This document shows, one piece after another, positions 24,070-36,100 of a stretch of 64,000 nucleotides of DNA (positions within the stretch are counted from its first letter, which is position 1; each line of letters begins with the position of its first letter). The notes beneath the pieces were generated by a model, which saw only the letters and a program-made list of their open reading frames with translations, searched no databases and had not been told where the DNA came from. The stretch lies in the NCBI GenBank assembly GCA_023101725.1, contig JALJCO010003069.1:144001-208000 (forward strand), given 5' to 3'. A program made the position numbers and the translations under genes. Source of the stretch: Atherinomorus stipes (Eukaryota > Chordata > Actinopteri > Atheriniformes > Atherinidae).

Positions 24070-27000
24070 TCAGCTAGCTGTGGCACGGGCCATCAGATCC
24101 TCCAGAGCCTTGTCCTGGTCATTGTTGTGGACTAGCAGCACTTCTTTGATGGCATCTCGCTCAAATCCCATTTCACCAAATCTTGACATGAGTTCAAGAA
24201 ACTGCAAAGCCTGGGAGAGATAGGGGTGGAGTAAATAAGGTGTTTAGCATAACATCATCAATTTACCCAGAATACAAATTATTCAGGCTCTCAATTAATT
24301 AAACATCAAACACATGAACACTACACATTTAGATTCTTCTACAATGAGAGGTACAGCAATCTAGTGATTAAATGTACAAACCTTTTCTTCTGAACACTGG
24401 TACATCTCTAGACATTCCTCCACTGCGCTTGCATCAAAGCCTCGCTCACACAGACGGCCGTGAACAAACAAATAGTCCAGCACCTTTGACAGACAATCAG
24501 TAAAATGTCACCATTTGTTTAGTAAAAACACAATATTAGATTTCATGCTTCTCGTGTAAATGACAATAAAAACACAAATTTGGTAATCAAAGTTTCTCTT
24601 AAGGAAATCAGTTTAGCAACACATGAAAACACATCCTGCCAATGAGCCTTTAGGTTTAACTCTTTAATCTTAGTCTTTGTTTTGTATGAGACCTAATATA
24701 TTACTGAGTGCCAGGGTTATAATAGTTTTGGATTTTTAGTTTTAGTTTTTCCAATTCAATTAGTTTTAGTTAATTTTTTGAGCAGGTTTGCTAGTTTTTG
24801 TTGGTTTTTATTTTTTGGAAAATGCTTAGTTTTAGTGTAAGGTTTTTTTTTGTGTGTAAATTATAGGTATTTGTCAGGTTTGATATTCAAAGTTATCAGA
24901 AAGTACTAGATAATTTAAAAAAAACTCAACAAGACAATTTTTTGCACTAAAACTAAAACAAGGCATTTTCCAAAAGATGAAAATAGGATTCTGCTTCTTT
25001 CTCCCAACTTTCGCCATAGCCATTAGCCGGCGCAACCTGGGTAAACTGTCAACATGTGATGTCATGGACCGCTAAAAGCCAAATGGAGCAGACACCGGGT
25101 AGAGCGAAGTAAATGGATGAAATAAAAATAGATTTCATATCAACCCAAAAGGATTACGTATTAAATGCATTTAAAAAGACTAAAATTAAGGATGCTTTTG
25201 CGATAATTTTAGTTAGTTTTGTAAACACACAATACAGTTGCAGTTGGTTATCGTTTTTTTTTAAATTGTTTTCATCTTTATTTCAGTAAATGAAAGTGTT
25301 TTTTAATTTTAGTTTTCGTTATTTTGTTAGTTAACTGTAGTATGGTCCACATTCATCTGTTACATGCCGTGTAAGACCCAAGAGAATCTGTATTACAAAC
25401 AATGTTAGTACTATAATACTTGGTTGGACAGGGCACAATGAGATAGATTAGATTTTTGATCAGAACCTGATGTATTTCCAATACTTTTAAGAAAAAAGAC
25501 AGTGTGATGCCAGACCTTTATTTTAATCTAGGGTTATATTTACATACGTAATGTCTTCAATTATCTAAATAATTATTCCTGCACATTAATGTGAGCATGT
25601 GTCTCACCTGCTCCACATTCTGCCCTTGTCTCTGCATGGCCCGCAGGACTCCCTCGTAGGAGTAGCCCATGCTCACAATTGTTTCCACACACTGACGTTC
25701 GCTGGGCGTCATGCTGAGAAGGGCTCCACCACACGGCAAACCAGTGGATCCTGATCCTGGGTTTGTCTAGAACAAGAGCATGAGTGAATACCCACAGGTT
25801 CAAATATTATTTCATTGCCAACCCCTGTTAATATTTAATGCATTACTCAGAAATGTTGTGCACATTTAGTATGTTGTATGTTCTATGACACTTACGAGCT
25901 TTGGTGTGCCACTCTTGTTGTGGCTGGGTGACTCGGGGGCAACAATAACTTGTGCTTTTGGTAGGGTTGGCGGGCTGCCGTTAGGTAGGTTTTGCCGGGG
26001 TCCAGACATGGGTACAGGGAATGGGCTGTATGTCACTGGCTCTGGGTCACCAGAATCAGAAAGCTTGGGAAAAGTCAGAGAGCGGATGTTGCAAGGCCGA
26101 TCATCTGTGTCAAAGCCTACTCGTCCAGGATGTCCAACTCTGTCCATATCCAGCAAGGCAACCAACCCGTTGGGTTTGTGGGCAAAGCCTGGTTTGGATG
26201 AGAGGCTGGTGTTGGTGCTGGGGGGAGATGGGCTGTTTCCACGAGATGACCCTTGCTGAGAGGCCTCTGGTGGTGATACAGAGGGAGGTGGCTGAGGCTG
26301 AGGCTGGCTCTGCAGGATACTCCTTAGCTCTTCTTTATCATCCAACGTTTTGAGTTCCAGCTTGTCAAAAGGGTCTTCTTCTCGCTCAAAGTCTGCTAGG
26401 TTGAGACTGTGTGTCTGAGGAATGCTTGGCTGGGTTTTCCGAGGGCCAAGGCTTGGGGCAGGCAGTGGAGTAAGAATGGCATTATGGCTCAGCCCTGCCA
26501 GTACAGGGTTCAGCGCTGGTGGTGGAGGGTCCTGGTCTTCTCCGACAGACAGGGCTTTCTTCCCTCCACCACCATCAATGTCCTGGGCCTTGGCCAAAGA
26601 GTCTCTGCTCTCTGCCTCCTGCTTGGCTGCAGCCTCTTCTGCTCTGGCCTGTGCTGCTCTGACCTCAGCAAGTTCTATCCCCCAGCGTGCACTACGCCTC
26701 TCCAGTGAGAAGTCATACTGTTCAGAAGGAGGCAAGAGGAAGAATGAGCATTTAGGGCAAATAAGTAACAGATGAAATTATTGTTAGAAAAAAGACCAAA
26801 GTTGACTTGAAGCTCTCTTTTCTTCTTCTTGGTTTAAGCTTAGAAAAGAAAACCCTGAATTTGCTGGGAGAAAGTTTAGGCTTTTTGGAAAAATATTATA
26901 GGTAGTACGAAGTTTCCCCCCTGAAAATAAATGTTAAAAAAAGTGAAATCCGTCTCAAAATGCGCCTTTGGGCCTCTACTCGCGTGCAGTGGTGACTTTG

Positions 27001-27767
27001 AATGCAACTCCCTCTCCCCCTGCCTGTAATTTGCTCTTTCACTTTGTTATGGTCTGGTCAGGACGTTTATAGGTGGAGATTTCGGTTTATATAGCCAGCC
27101 AATGACAGAGCTGTGTGGAAATAAGCTCATGATCGGAGCAGTCACTCGAACTCTCGAAGGTAAAAAAAAGACAGAAAGAAAAACGGCAGATGCACCAAAG
27201 AAAAGGTTAGAGCTTTAGATAGTGCACGTTGGAAAACGTTGGTTATCGTGCGTTCCAGTTGTCTCGGAACTCGTTTTTCCGAGGTAATTTTCAGAGGAAG
27301 TGACGTGATGAACTCATTTTTCTGAGATACAAGCTAACGATTTGCAGAGGACCCCGAGATTATGGATTTAAAGATGGCGGCATCCAGTACCATTGTTGTG
27401 TTAATTAAAGTTCTATATAAGAGATTTTCTTATCATAATTTCCAAGTGTAAAGTACCGAATTGTTATTGAATTTTACGGCAGTCTTTTTTTCTTTAAAAC
27501 GCAACGTGATTATGTGTTGTTTATTAAACACACACACTGAAATTAGTTGTTATCATGGTAACAGTGTTATTTTTTTTTTTTTTGTTAAACTTGTATGATC
27601 CCTGAGGGGAAATTAGGGCTCTGCATTTCACCCATCTCTGTACTATGAGTATCAGAGAGCAGTGGGCTGCTACTTAAAGCGCCCGGGGAGCAGTTGGTGG
27701 GGGGTTAAGGACCTTGCTCAGGGGTCCACAGTGGTACACCCAGGAGTCATGTCGGGGAATCGAACCC

Positions 27768-27828
<61 letters not shown>

Positions 27829-28419
27829 CATAATATTATAATGTCTGTGTTATTTTCCTAGCTAGAAATGGGTTATTTTCTAGCTGTTCTAGCTCACAAA
27901 TAGGCTATTTTGGATATTTCTATTTTTTCCCCCGCGTTGGTGCAAAATACCTAGTAATGACATCACCAACTCGCATCTGCTCCGAGACAACTGGAACGCA
28001 CCATTAATATTGGTTTGGCTTTTACCAGCTTCTGTGATCTGAAGGAGATGCTTGAACATGAATCTGTATCAATGTATTGTTACACCCCTAATGACTAACC
28101 TGTGTTTCCACAAGAATAGAGCCACAGTCTGGCATACAGAAACCAACAGGTAACCCCACTTTGGCTGGACAGCGGAATTTATCGTTTATCTTGAAAGGAA
28201 CATCATCAAGGTAGCTGATGGGTCCTGTGTACAGAAAAAGCAAAGGAAATGGGTCTTACAGGAGAGGAACAGACACTGGAACCAGAATACTTTACAGACA
28301 TTGGATTACAAGTCAAAACATCACAGTAGTCTGAGAGTAAAGCAAAAAAAAAAAAAAAAGTATAAAAGGTAGTTCTTGCCATTGTTGTATGCATCTGTTC
28401 CAGACTTCCTCGCAGCCAT
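24070..28419 (-). CDS. ubap1: Ubiquitin-associated protein 1 (ESCRT-I subunit)
   Basis: Six exons: 28419-28380, 28224-28100, 26717-25896, 25766-25608, 24483-24382 and 24210-24070 (stop 24070-24072), giving 462 aa. It starts [13 protein letters not shown]. The N-terminal UMA motif ([23 protein letters not shown]) binds the ESCRT-I core. A long exon follows with an Ala/Glu-rich stretch and a conserved [18 protein letters not shown] segment. The C-terminal half is the SOUBA overlapping UBA fold ([55 protein letters not shown]), ending DLMARATAS. The role is sorting ubiquitinated membrane proteins into multivesicular bodies. Human UBAP1 is about 502 aa; the linker here is shorter and proline/serine-rich. 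The first coding intron appears to have a GC donor (see findings). Confidence 0.96.
24710..25345. repeat. AT-rich dispersed repeat (TTTTAGTTTTAGTT family), tentative
   Basis: Repeated TTAGTTTTAGTT-like strings at both ends of a 600-bp AT-rich block in a UBAP1 intron resemble a common fish repeat. No clear termini or target duplication. Confidence 0.3.
27248..28001. mobile_element. TIR element with 21-bp perfect inverted termini
   Basis: The 21 bases at 27248-27268 (beginning GTGCGTTCCAGTTGTC) and at 27981-28001 are exact reverse complements. No transposase is present. The interior includes AAGATGGCGG (27371-27380), an internal LINE/SINE-like block with a GAATCGAACCCGG end (about 27590-27769) and an (AT)n tract (27770-27823). 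No clear target duplication, so superfamily is open. Confidence 0.7.
27770..27823. repeat. (AT)n microsatellite
   Basis: About 26 AT units at the end of the GAATCGAACCCGGT block, inside the TIR element. Confidence 0.95.
28055..28090. mobile_element. hAT-type right terminus beside a UBAP1 splice donor
   Basis: The string TGTATCAATGTATTGTTACA followed by CCCCTA looks like the right end of a fish hAT element. It stops at 28090, while the UBAP1 exon ends at 28100. A matching left end was not found. Confidence 0.4.
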
Positions 28420-28426
28420 TTAGTCT

Positions 28427-30005
28427 CTGAAAATAAAAACAAATGCATTATTTTGTGACCGTAAGAGTGCCACATTCTTTAAACAAAGCTAATAACTTAA
28501 AGGCATAGTAGATCTATGCATCTTAAATATAGACACAATGATGCAAAAGAATATAAACAACAAACCAGTTTCCAGAGTCCAAGGTTTTCTGTCATTGTAG
28601 TTGGATATTCACAATATTCCATTAATATACTGATGTACAAATTATACAAATTATTACTGGTTAAATCATTTGTGATTTGTGTGTGGGCAGATTTTAAGTA
28701 AGGTTTCTTCTTTCTGCTCCTTTTCATTCTGGTGTTTATTTTACATTGTGTCATTTGTGTGTCTACGTTTTTTATTCAAAAGAATTCAATAAATATGTTC
28801 AATGAAAATTAAATGTAGTTGAACAGTTTTAATCAAAAACAAATGAAAGAAAAATTAAATGGCACTTGGATGTGTCCCACATTTGCTTTCCATTTTGATT
28901 TGCTCACACTGCCAGACACAATTGAAACAGAAAACTCTTTCCAAGTCTGCTAAACAGAACTTTGGTCTCAGTTTTGGGTAAGAGATATAAATACACAGCA
29001 AATTTGTAAGACAAAAATGTAAATTTTGAGTGATCATTGCACGCTGAACTTTCTCAGACATTATCGTCATCCTACCAGTGCTCTCCAGAACAGTGAAAAC
29101 AAACTTCACTTCTGTCTGCATCTTTTTGTTCACGCTTTTATGCTCCGACTCCTCAAATTAAAAGCCTGTGCCACCAATCCGTCATGGATCGCACATGACT
29201 AGTACAGTTGCTATCTTGTGATCAAAGCGCGTCTCTGACTCTCCGTCGGATTTCTGGAGGGTTAACTTTAAACCTTAACTTAGTAGTTACTCTATAGTTA
29301 GTAGCTAATAGTAGTTGGGGATAAGGTTATATAACACCTCTTCACCGCAAGTTGTTGCTCTCCGCAGCTATTCGACAGCTTATCATGTACTTGCACTGAG
29401 CAGTGTTCAGACAAGTTACTTTTGACATTCCTGATATCAGTGATAACCTCAACAGCACGTGACAACTTTTTGAGGGGAGATGTGTTTGCTGAGTTGGGAG
29501 GGTTAAACTCCACCTAATGTAAATTGTTAATCAAATGATAACAGGTCATCGCTTTTAAAGGTCTTTTTTGTTTGTAAATCAATCATTTCAAGTCCCCCAG
29601 CTGTCACCCTTGACTCAAAAAAAGGTTTCAAAGAACGAAGTAAAGTTCGACATTTTCACTTAAATTGTGATAGCCTTAGCTAAAAGCTAGCTACCTTCAG
29701 TTACTCCTGACCTGATGCGCTGACAGCTAACACTAAAAGTTGAAGTTTATGAGTCAACACAAGATATGACATTCTCTTCGTTGATATTAGAGGAAGTTAA
29801 AGACCAACTAAATAAATAAAAAGACAGACAACTGCGGTCACATAGTGGAAGAATGTCTTGGGAGAATGCCACAGTCTGTGCTAATACGCTTAGCTTCGCC
29901 TGTGGCCTGGCTGCAACGTTACGTGCTGGCTAACAGACTGATGCCTCTGCTGCCACCGCCCCTCACATTAAATTAAGCTCGCGTGTAAAAACAGAGCCTT
30001 CTCAC
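28427..30005 (-). other. UBAP1 intron 1, no gene seen
   Basis: Lies between the non-coding first exon and the start-codon exon. Moderately AT-rich. Short open frames (for example 28855-29133) have no recognisable family. The part near 29.9-30.0 kb is CpG-richer, as expected beside a promoter. Confidence 0.55.
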
Positions 30006-30202
30006 CAGTATCTGCTCCGTCTTGTCCTTTCAAAATCCCCACGATGCCTAATCGCGCTGACTCGGGATACGTTTTAATATTTGCTAGGAATCAGTTTTGT
30101 TTAAACTGAAACCTCTTTCCTGCTTCGGCGTATGGCGCCATCTTGATTTGTCAAGCTATCCCCGCTGGTTCCTGTGTGATGTCACTCACGTCCATGACGT
30201 CA
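30006..30202 (-). promoter_or_regulatory. UBAP1 first exon and promoter with CRE and YY1-type sites
   Basis: Reading leftwards: a perfect CRE palindrome TGACGTCA (30195-30202), then AAGATGGCGCC (30144-30134), the classic YY1 start-site motif, then a non-coding exon ending in ATACTG|GTGAGA with its last base at 30006. That donor would join to the acceptor at 28426, seven bases before the ATG. CRE about 50 bp upstream of an initiator-like YY1 site is a common TATA-less layout. Start site inferred. Confidence 0.6.
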
Positions 30203-30775
30203 GATCGCGATACGCAACAGTTTATTATAAACAAGGCAAAGTGGGCATGTCCAAATCAAGTTTGATTTTTTTAAATTATTGTCAATATGTTTAGTTAACT
30301 ACAATGACCACGCTTAAAGGTTTGTGATTGAGAGTATCATAGATTATAAAGACATACTAATGATGATTACTATGTGGTACTGTTATTACAGTATAGTTCC
30401 ATGACAAAAAATGAATTCTTCAAGGAGAAATTGATTGTATATGCTGAATGTTGTCATCTATCTAAGGATTGTGCAATGCCTAGTGTTTTTTTTTGTTTGT
30501 TTGTTTGTTTTTTTATTAATAATGAATGGGATTATGGTATACTGACTGGAAATTGTTGTAATTTATAAGGGTGGGAAAAGATAAGCCTTTGCTTCCACTC
30601 ACTTCTTTTCAACTTTTGTGTTTTCCTTTTTTCCCCCCTCTTTTTGTTTTCAATCAGTAAATTATTCTGGTAATTGTCATGATTAAAATGACTGGTTTTG
30701 TGCACTTTTTAAAGCTCCCTCCTCCATTATAATATCCTGCCAATTATGTTAAAATAAATTCAGCAGATGTGTCAG

Positions 30776-30776
<1 letters not shown>

Positions 30777-30808
<32 letters not shown>
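30777..30808. repeat. (TA)n microsatellite
   Basis: About 15 TA units just left of a retroelement tail in the UBAP1-UBE2R2 spacer. Confidence 0.95.
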
Positions 30809-30811
<3 letters not shown>

Positions 30812-30812
<1 letters not shown>

Positions 30813-31148
30813 GCCTATATATCGCTAGTTCGATTCCCGGCTGGGGAGGGGGTTCGAACAATTCCAACTGTGGCCTTCCTGCGGAGTTTGCATGTTCTCC
30901 CCGTGTATGCGTGGGTTCTCTTCGGGTACTCCGGCTTCCTCCCACCATCCAAAGACATGCTTGTTAGGTCAATTGGTCACTCTAAATGGTCCCTTGGTAT
31001 GAATGTGAGCGTGAATGATTGTCTGTCTCTCTGTGTTGGCCCAGCGACTGACTGTCCAGGATGTACCCCACCTCTCGCCTGATAGGCTCCAGCAACCCCC
31101 GCAACCCTGAACGAGATAAGCGGTACAGAAAACGAATGAATGAATGAA

Positions 31149-31150
<2 letters not shown>
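30812..31150 (+). mobile_element. Non-LTR (LINE/SINE-type) 3' fragment with (GAAT)n tail
   Basis: Contains the very common fish retroelement strings GCGGAGTTTGCATGTTCTCC, CCGGCTTCCTCCCACC and GATAGGCTCCAGCAACCCC, and ends in AATGAATGAATGAATGAA. The 3' microsatellite tail gives the plus orientation. The 5' part is missing, typical of 5'-truncated retrotransposition. Exact family not assigned. Confidence 0.7.

Positions 31151-31151
<1 letters not shown>

Positions 31152-31224
<73 letters not shown>
31152..31224. repeat. (TA)n microsatellite
   Basis: About 36 TA units between the retroelement tail and the next Tc1-derived MITE. The long Tyr/Ile open frames across it in several frames are artefacts. 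Confidence 0.97.
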
Positions 31225-31227
<3 letters not shown>

Positions 31228-31722
31228 ATCCTCAAAATTATTCCTACCCTCCAATTAAAGAAGGAAATTGGCAAAAGTAATAATAATAAAAAATTCTATG
31301 AAAATCATGACATTTATTTTGAATTGTGGTTCGAAAGAAATATCAAAAGCAAACACACAAAAACTAAAACAAGTAAACAAGCATGATGGGGCTCCAAAGC
31401 TAAAATTTTGTTGAGCAACAGTTTGAAGCAATCACTGCGATCAGGTGTTTTCTCTTATGTTCAAAAAGACTTCTACACCTATCAACAGGTATTTTGGTCC
31501 ACTGTTCACAGGGAAAGTGCTCTAATGTGTCTGGGACAGTTTTGTTTGTTTGTTTTTATTATTGTTTCCAACCACAATAAAAAGCAATATTTTTCGATCG
31601 CTAAATTGTAATTTTGTACATTTTTATCATTAGGTTCTTTAGTTTCTTCTTATTTGAATTACTGTTGTGAATTTAGCTTCTTCTTTAATTGGAGGGTATG
31701 AATAGTTTTGAGGACGACGGTA
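31223..31722. mobile_element. Tc1-derived MITE, copy 2
   Basis: Left end GTCATCCTCAAAATTATT and right end AATAGTTTTGAGGACGAC form inverted repeats of about 40 bp including ACCCTCCAATTAAAGAAG, with TA at both junctions. It is the best-preserved copy in the window and lacks any transposase frame. Confidence 0.8.
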
Positions 31723-31846
31723 TATGGTATATACACAGAGGTGGAAAAAAATTGTTGGTACCACTAAAGAGAAACACACAATGGTCACAGAAATAACTTG
31801 AATCTAACTAAAGTAATAATAAATAAATTCTATGAAAATTGAAAGA

Positions 31847-31847
<1 letters not shown>

Positions 31848-31901
<54 letters not shown>

Positions 31902-31919
31902 AATAATAATAATAATAAT
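31848..31919. repeat. (ATT)n microsatellite
   Basis: Twenty-odd ATT units, then the complementary-looking AAT units, in the UBAP1-UBE2R2 spacer. Confidence 0.95.
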
Positions 31920-32149
31920 TTTTTAAGAACGCTATGTTCTTGAACTGATAAGAATAACCATACAGTATATAATCGAAGAGATATCAAATAAATAAAATAC
32001 AGGCAATAACTATAACTCAGAACAGAGAGAAACATACGTCCAACAATGCAGTGATCTTTTATTGCAATTTTTCTGTTTACACAAATGGAGTAACTTGAAG
32101 TATTTGGATTTTTCTTCTTCTTCTCTTTTTTTTTTTAAACTTGGAGTGC

Positions 32150-32784
32150 GCGCACGTCACGTCAAACCTGAACGCGCTTTACGTTCCGCAGACACGCGCA
32201 ATGATAGCCGGAAGCATCGATGGGAGGAAAATAAAAATCGATTAAATCCACTGTTATTCGCGAGTGTAAACCTCTCACTTGCTGCCCTTTTTGCGATCAT
32301 AGGCTCGAATTCCTCAGTCTTTCACACTGCTGCTGTGCTGGAGGGGACGGTAGAGAGCAGAAAATCTTCATTTGAACGAAGTTGCTCGGTAGGGGTTTAG
32401 CTGACGTGTGGAGAAGTTGAGACTGCTAGAGAGCAGATAAACAAACATAAACAAGCAGGGATCAGCTGAGCGCCTGTCCGAACCGAACCAGCAGCTCGGA
32501 GAGATGGCAGGGGCAAGGAAATTCTTCTTTTAAGCCCGAGCATGATCCACAGGAGACCGTGACTTTTACTGATACTCGATTCATGTCAATTGTCAACACT
32601 GGCACACAAAGAATTTCGGAAACACAACACGAGGACCAGCCATAGGCTTTAGCAGAAAATCCACTGCTCCAGTTTCTGTCTTTTTGTCAAGACATAGCAA
32701 GGCTAGCATGGACAACCTATGAATTTACCTTCCAGGTTTCAGCTGTAACGAAACGAATACACATTACAGTGCAAGGAGACAGAG
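32150..32784 (+). promoter_or_regulatory. UBE2R2 promoter and non-coding first exon
   Basis: A CpG-rich stretch (GCGCGCACGTCACGTC near 32145-32160; an ETS-type CCGGAAG at 32208-32214) leads into sequence ending in the donor AGAG|GTAAAC (last exon base 32784). The first coding exon is preceded by a plausible acceptor (CACAAG, about 33122), so this is probably the 5' UTR exon. Short upstream ATGs exist. Start site inferred. Confidence 0.45.
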
Positions 32785-33133
32785 GTAAACACTTTTTATT
32801 AACTTTGTTTTTCCCCTTAAAGGGCCTCCGAACTAAACCTAGCTTGGGAGGCCACATAGCGGGTTTCTGTTTTATGTAACGTTAACTTAACCAACAGGTC
32901 TGTTACCTACATCGGTTTGCTATTTATTTTTTGTGTTTAACGATTTCCAGAAAAAAAAACAGTTAATAAAAATTTAGTTTAAATATTGCAGGTGTTTTCT
33001 GAATATTCAGATGGAGATCATTAAATGAAAAACACCATGAAATATAAGTCCAGTTCTGACAGTATCATCAAAACTCATGCTATTTCTGTCCTCTCTACAC
33101 TTTTACTTATTTGTGGTCACAAGTGGAGTAAAC

Positions 33134-36100
33134 ATGGCCCACCAGGCAACCCCCAGTTCCCAGAAGGCCCTGATGATGGAGCTGAAGTCTCTGCAGGAGC
33201 AACCAGTGGAGGGCTTCCGCATCACCCTGGTGGAGGAGTCTGACCTTTACAACTGGGAAGTAGCTATCTTCGGACCCCCAAATACCCTGTATGAGGGAGG
33301 CTACTTTAAGGTGGGACAAATCCTTCCATCATGTGCATTTAGAAAAATCAAAATAGGGCATCCGGATTGTTTAGCAAGCAGCAGATTGTATAGATCAACC
33401 TTAGTGAAATTTTCTTTAGTAAGTTTGTATATATGGTCGTTCTTAAAATTATTTATACCCTCAAATTAAAGGAGGAAAAAAGAATCAACTGTCTGTGAAA
33501 TAAGTTAAAATTGACAAAAGTAATAAGCGAAAAAAAAAATCTATGAAAATCATGACATTGATTTTGAATTGTGGTTTGAAATAAAAATTGAAAACAAACA
33601 AAAAATAAAACAACTAAACAAGCGTGATGGGGCTACGAACCAAAAATTTTGTTGAGCAACACTATGAGGCAATCACTGCAATCAGGTGTTTTCTCTAATG
33701 TTCAAAAATACTTCTACACCTGTTGACAGGTATTTTGGTTCATTGTTCATGGGAAAGGTGCTGTTATGTGTCTGGGACAGTTTTTGTATTTTTAAATTAT
33801 TATTTCCAACCACAATTCAAAAGCAATATTTTATTTCACTGAATTATAATTTTGTAAATCTTTATTTATTATTAGTTTCTTTAGTTTCTTGTTATTTGAA
33901 CTACTGTTGTGAATTTAGCCTTCCCTTTAATTGGAGGGTATGATTCATTTTGAGGACGTTTGTATTTGGGGTAAAAAATCATGCAACCAGTCAGAGAGTT
34001 CACTTATGGCAACTCTGTCTTCAAATTCAAACAGTGAGATCAAGTAATCTTCTAAAACTATGTGGTGCTCAAATGTCTCATAGGTCCTCTCATGTCTGAG
34101 GTTCTCAGACAAAATTATTATATTTTGGTGGCTTTTAGCTAACACCCCCCCTAGCCCTCCATTCTCAGCCTTCACCCTCCTCACTGTATGGTGGTTGTGC
34201 TTCGGCTAGCTATTTTTAGCTCGGCGACCGCTATAAATGGCACCTCAGCACAGAGAAAGAGTTGGAGAGAAGGGCATGATTAGGCTCATCTGACTTTCTT
34301 TCATGTTACTGATCCTGTGAAAGAAAATACCAGATGGCAAGAGCCTACTTTGAAGACGGGGCAACTTAGATGACACTTAGGCCTGTCCAGGAATGATAGA
34401 ATAATACAGTAGGTGCTGCTGTCATCCACTGTAGTAGTCTGTCGCTGAAGGGGTCATGTGCAGATTTATTGAGCTGTGGTCAGCTCTGCAAATTAGAGAT
34501 TATAGATGGATGAATAGGTCTTCATTTTTATTTAAAAAAAAAAAAAACTCTAAAAGATTCCGATATTGGAAAAGCTGTGCAAACTTTACAGTACAATACA
34601 ATATATAAACATTATCCTCTCTAGAGAATAATGAAAATGAAATGAAGTAATGAATATGGTGTTCACATGCAAATTATGGCATCAAGGTGCAAAAATATGG
34701 TGCAACAAGGCAGTATGATGAAAACTTAAAACTGTCTTTAGCTGCTTTTTGTCAGCGAGTTCTCTTGCTTTAAAAATACATGAGACAAAAACTAACCTCT
34801 ACCAAAGTGATGGAGAAAAAGTGAGTAAGAAACCACGAGCTGCGACACACAGGGGAGGTCATGTCAGGTAAAGTTTTGTGCTTCTGCAGGGGTTTCCAGC
34901 TACGGTCCTAGCGGGCTGCAGTCCTGCAGGTCTTAGATGATCCAGCACACCTTTTTCAAACTAAATGTCTCACCTCAACAGCAATTCTGCCCAAGAATGT
35001 GAACTCATCAGCCTGGTTCTGGTGCTGCAGCAGGAAACATCTGAAACCTGCAGGACAGCGGCTTTCGAGGACCGACTATGTAACAGGCTCACTCAGTTTT
35101 GTTTCTGATGGGATGGATTCAAGTTCTGCAGAAAAGCTGCCACATGTATTTAGTGTGATTTTGTTCAAGGCAGTGCAAAAATGTTTATCCAAGCATTTAC
35201 AAAAAAAGATAGTGAACAGTGAGTTATGAAATTGTCGTGGCAGTGCCGCCAGATGTTGGACATTACTTGGCTGTAATGAGATTTATCTGTCTTTACTGTT
35301 GCATGTCTGAAATGTGTATAAATCAGTAAAACTCCTGTCAGTATCTCATAGGGCTGGGCGATATTGACCAAATATCATATCACAATATATTTATTTTAGA
35401 TGACGACATACGATATATACTGGTATTTTTACCTTTATTTGTCCGAAAGTTTCATTTCATATCAAACAGCAGTTTTTTAGTGTTGAAACATGTTTAGCGT
35501 AAAGGTATCACTCCACTGCAGTGATGGAATTGACAAAACACTAGTTAGAAATGTTTGTTAAATCGAAGTAATTAAAGATAGTTGGCTGGGTTTTCATGAC
35601 TTTTTGGTAAAAGTCTTGGGAAGGATTGTTGATACACTGAAATATCGCAATATATTTCATATGCCAATACCATATCTATATTTAAAAATGCAGTATCTAT
35701 TTTACTAATGAAATCTTGCGAGATATCGTTTTGTTCTGAAATCTCATGAGATTTCACAAAGTACCCTGAGATTTCATCATTATGTTACAAAATCTTGCGG
35801 TATTTCGTGAAATCTCATGAGATTTAGTAACAAAACGATGATATCTCGCTAGATTTCATTAGTAAAATAGATCAATACCGCGTTTTTAAATATAGATATG
35901 GTATCGGCATATGAAAATATGGCGATATTACAGTGTATCGATATTTTTTCCCACCCTTGTTAAGTAATCAGGTGACCCCTTTGTAGTCAGTCGAGGTGCA
36001 GCTGGGTCATTACGAAAAAATTAAGCAAAAACATTTGCACAACGAATACAGCAATATAACGATAAATATCATATCTCTCTCATGTAAATATCATATCGTG

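Noticed and set aside
26021..26775. Plus-strand open frames of 99-117 codons
   Set aside because: Shadows of the large UBAP1 exon on the minus strand, which matches the family and has correct splice sites.
30969..31386. Long Tyr-Ile repeat open frames in several frames
   Set aside because: Translations of a (TA)n microsatellite.
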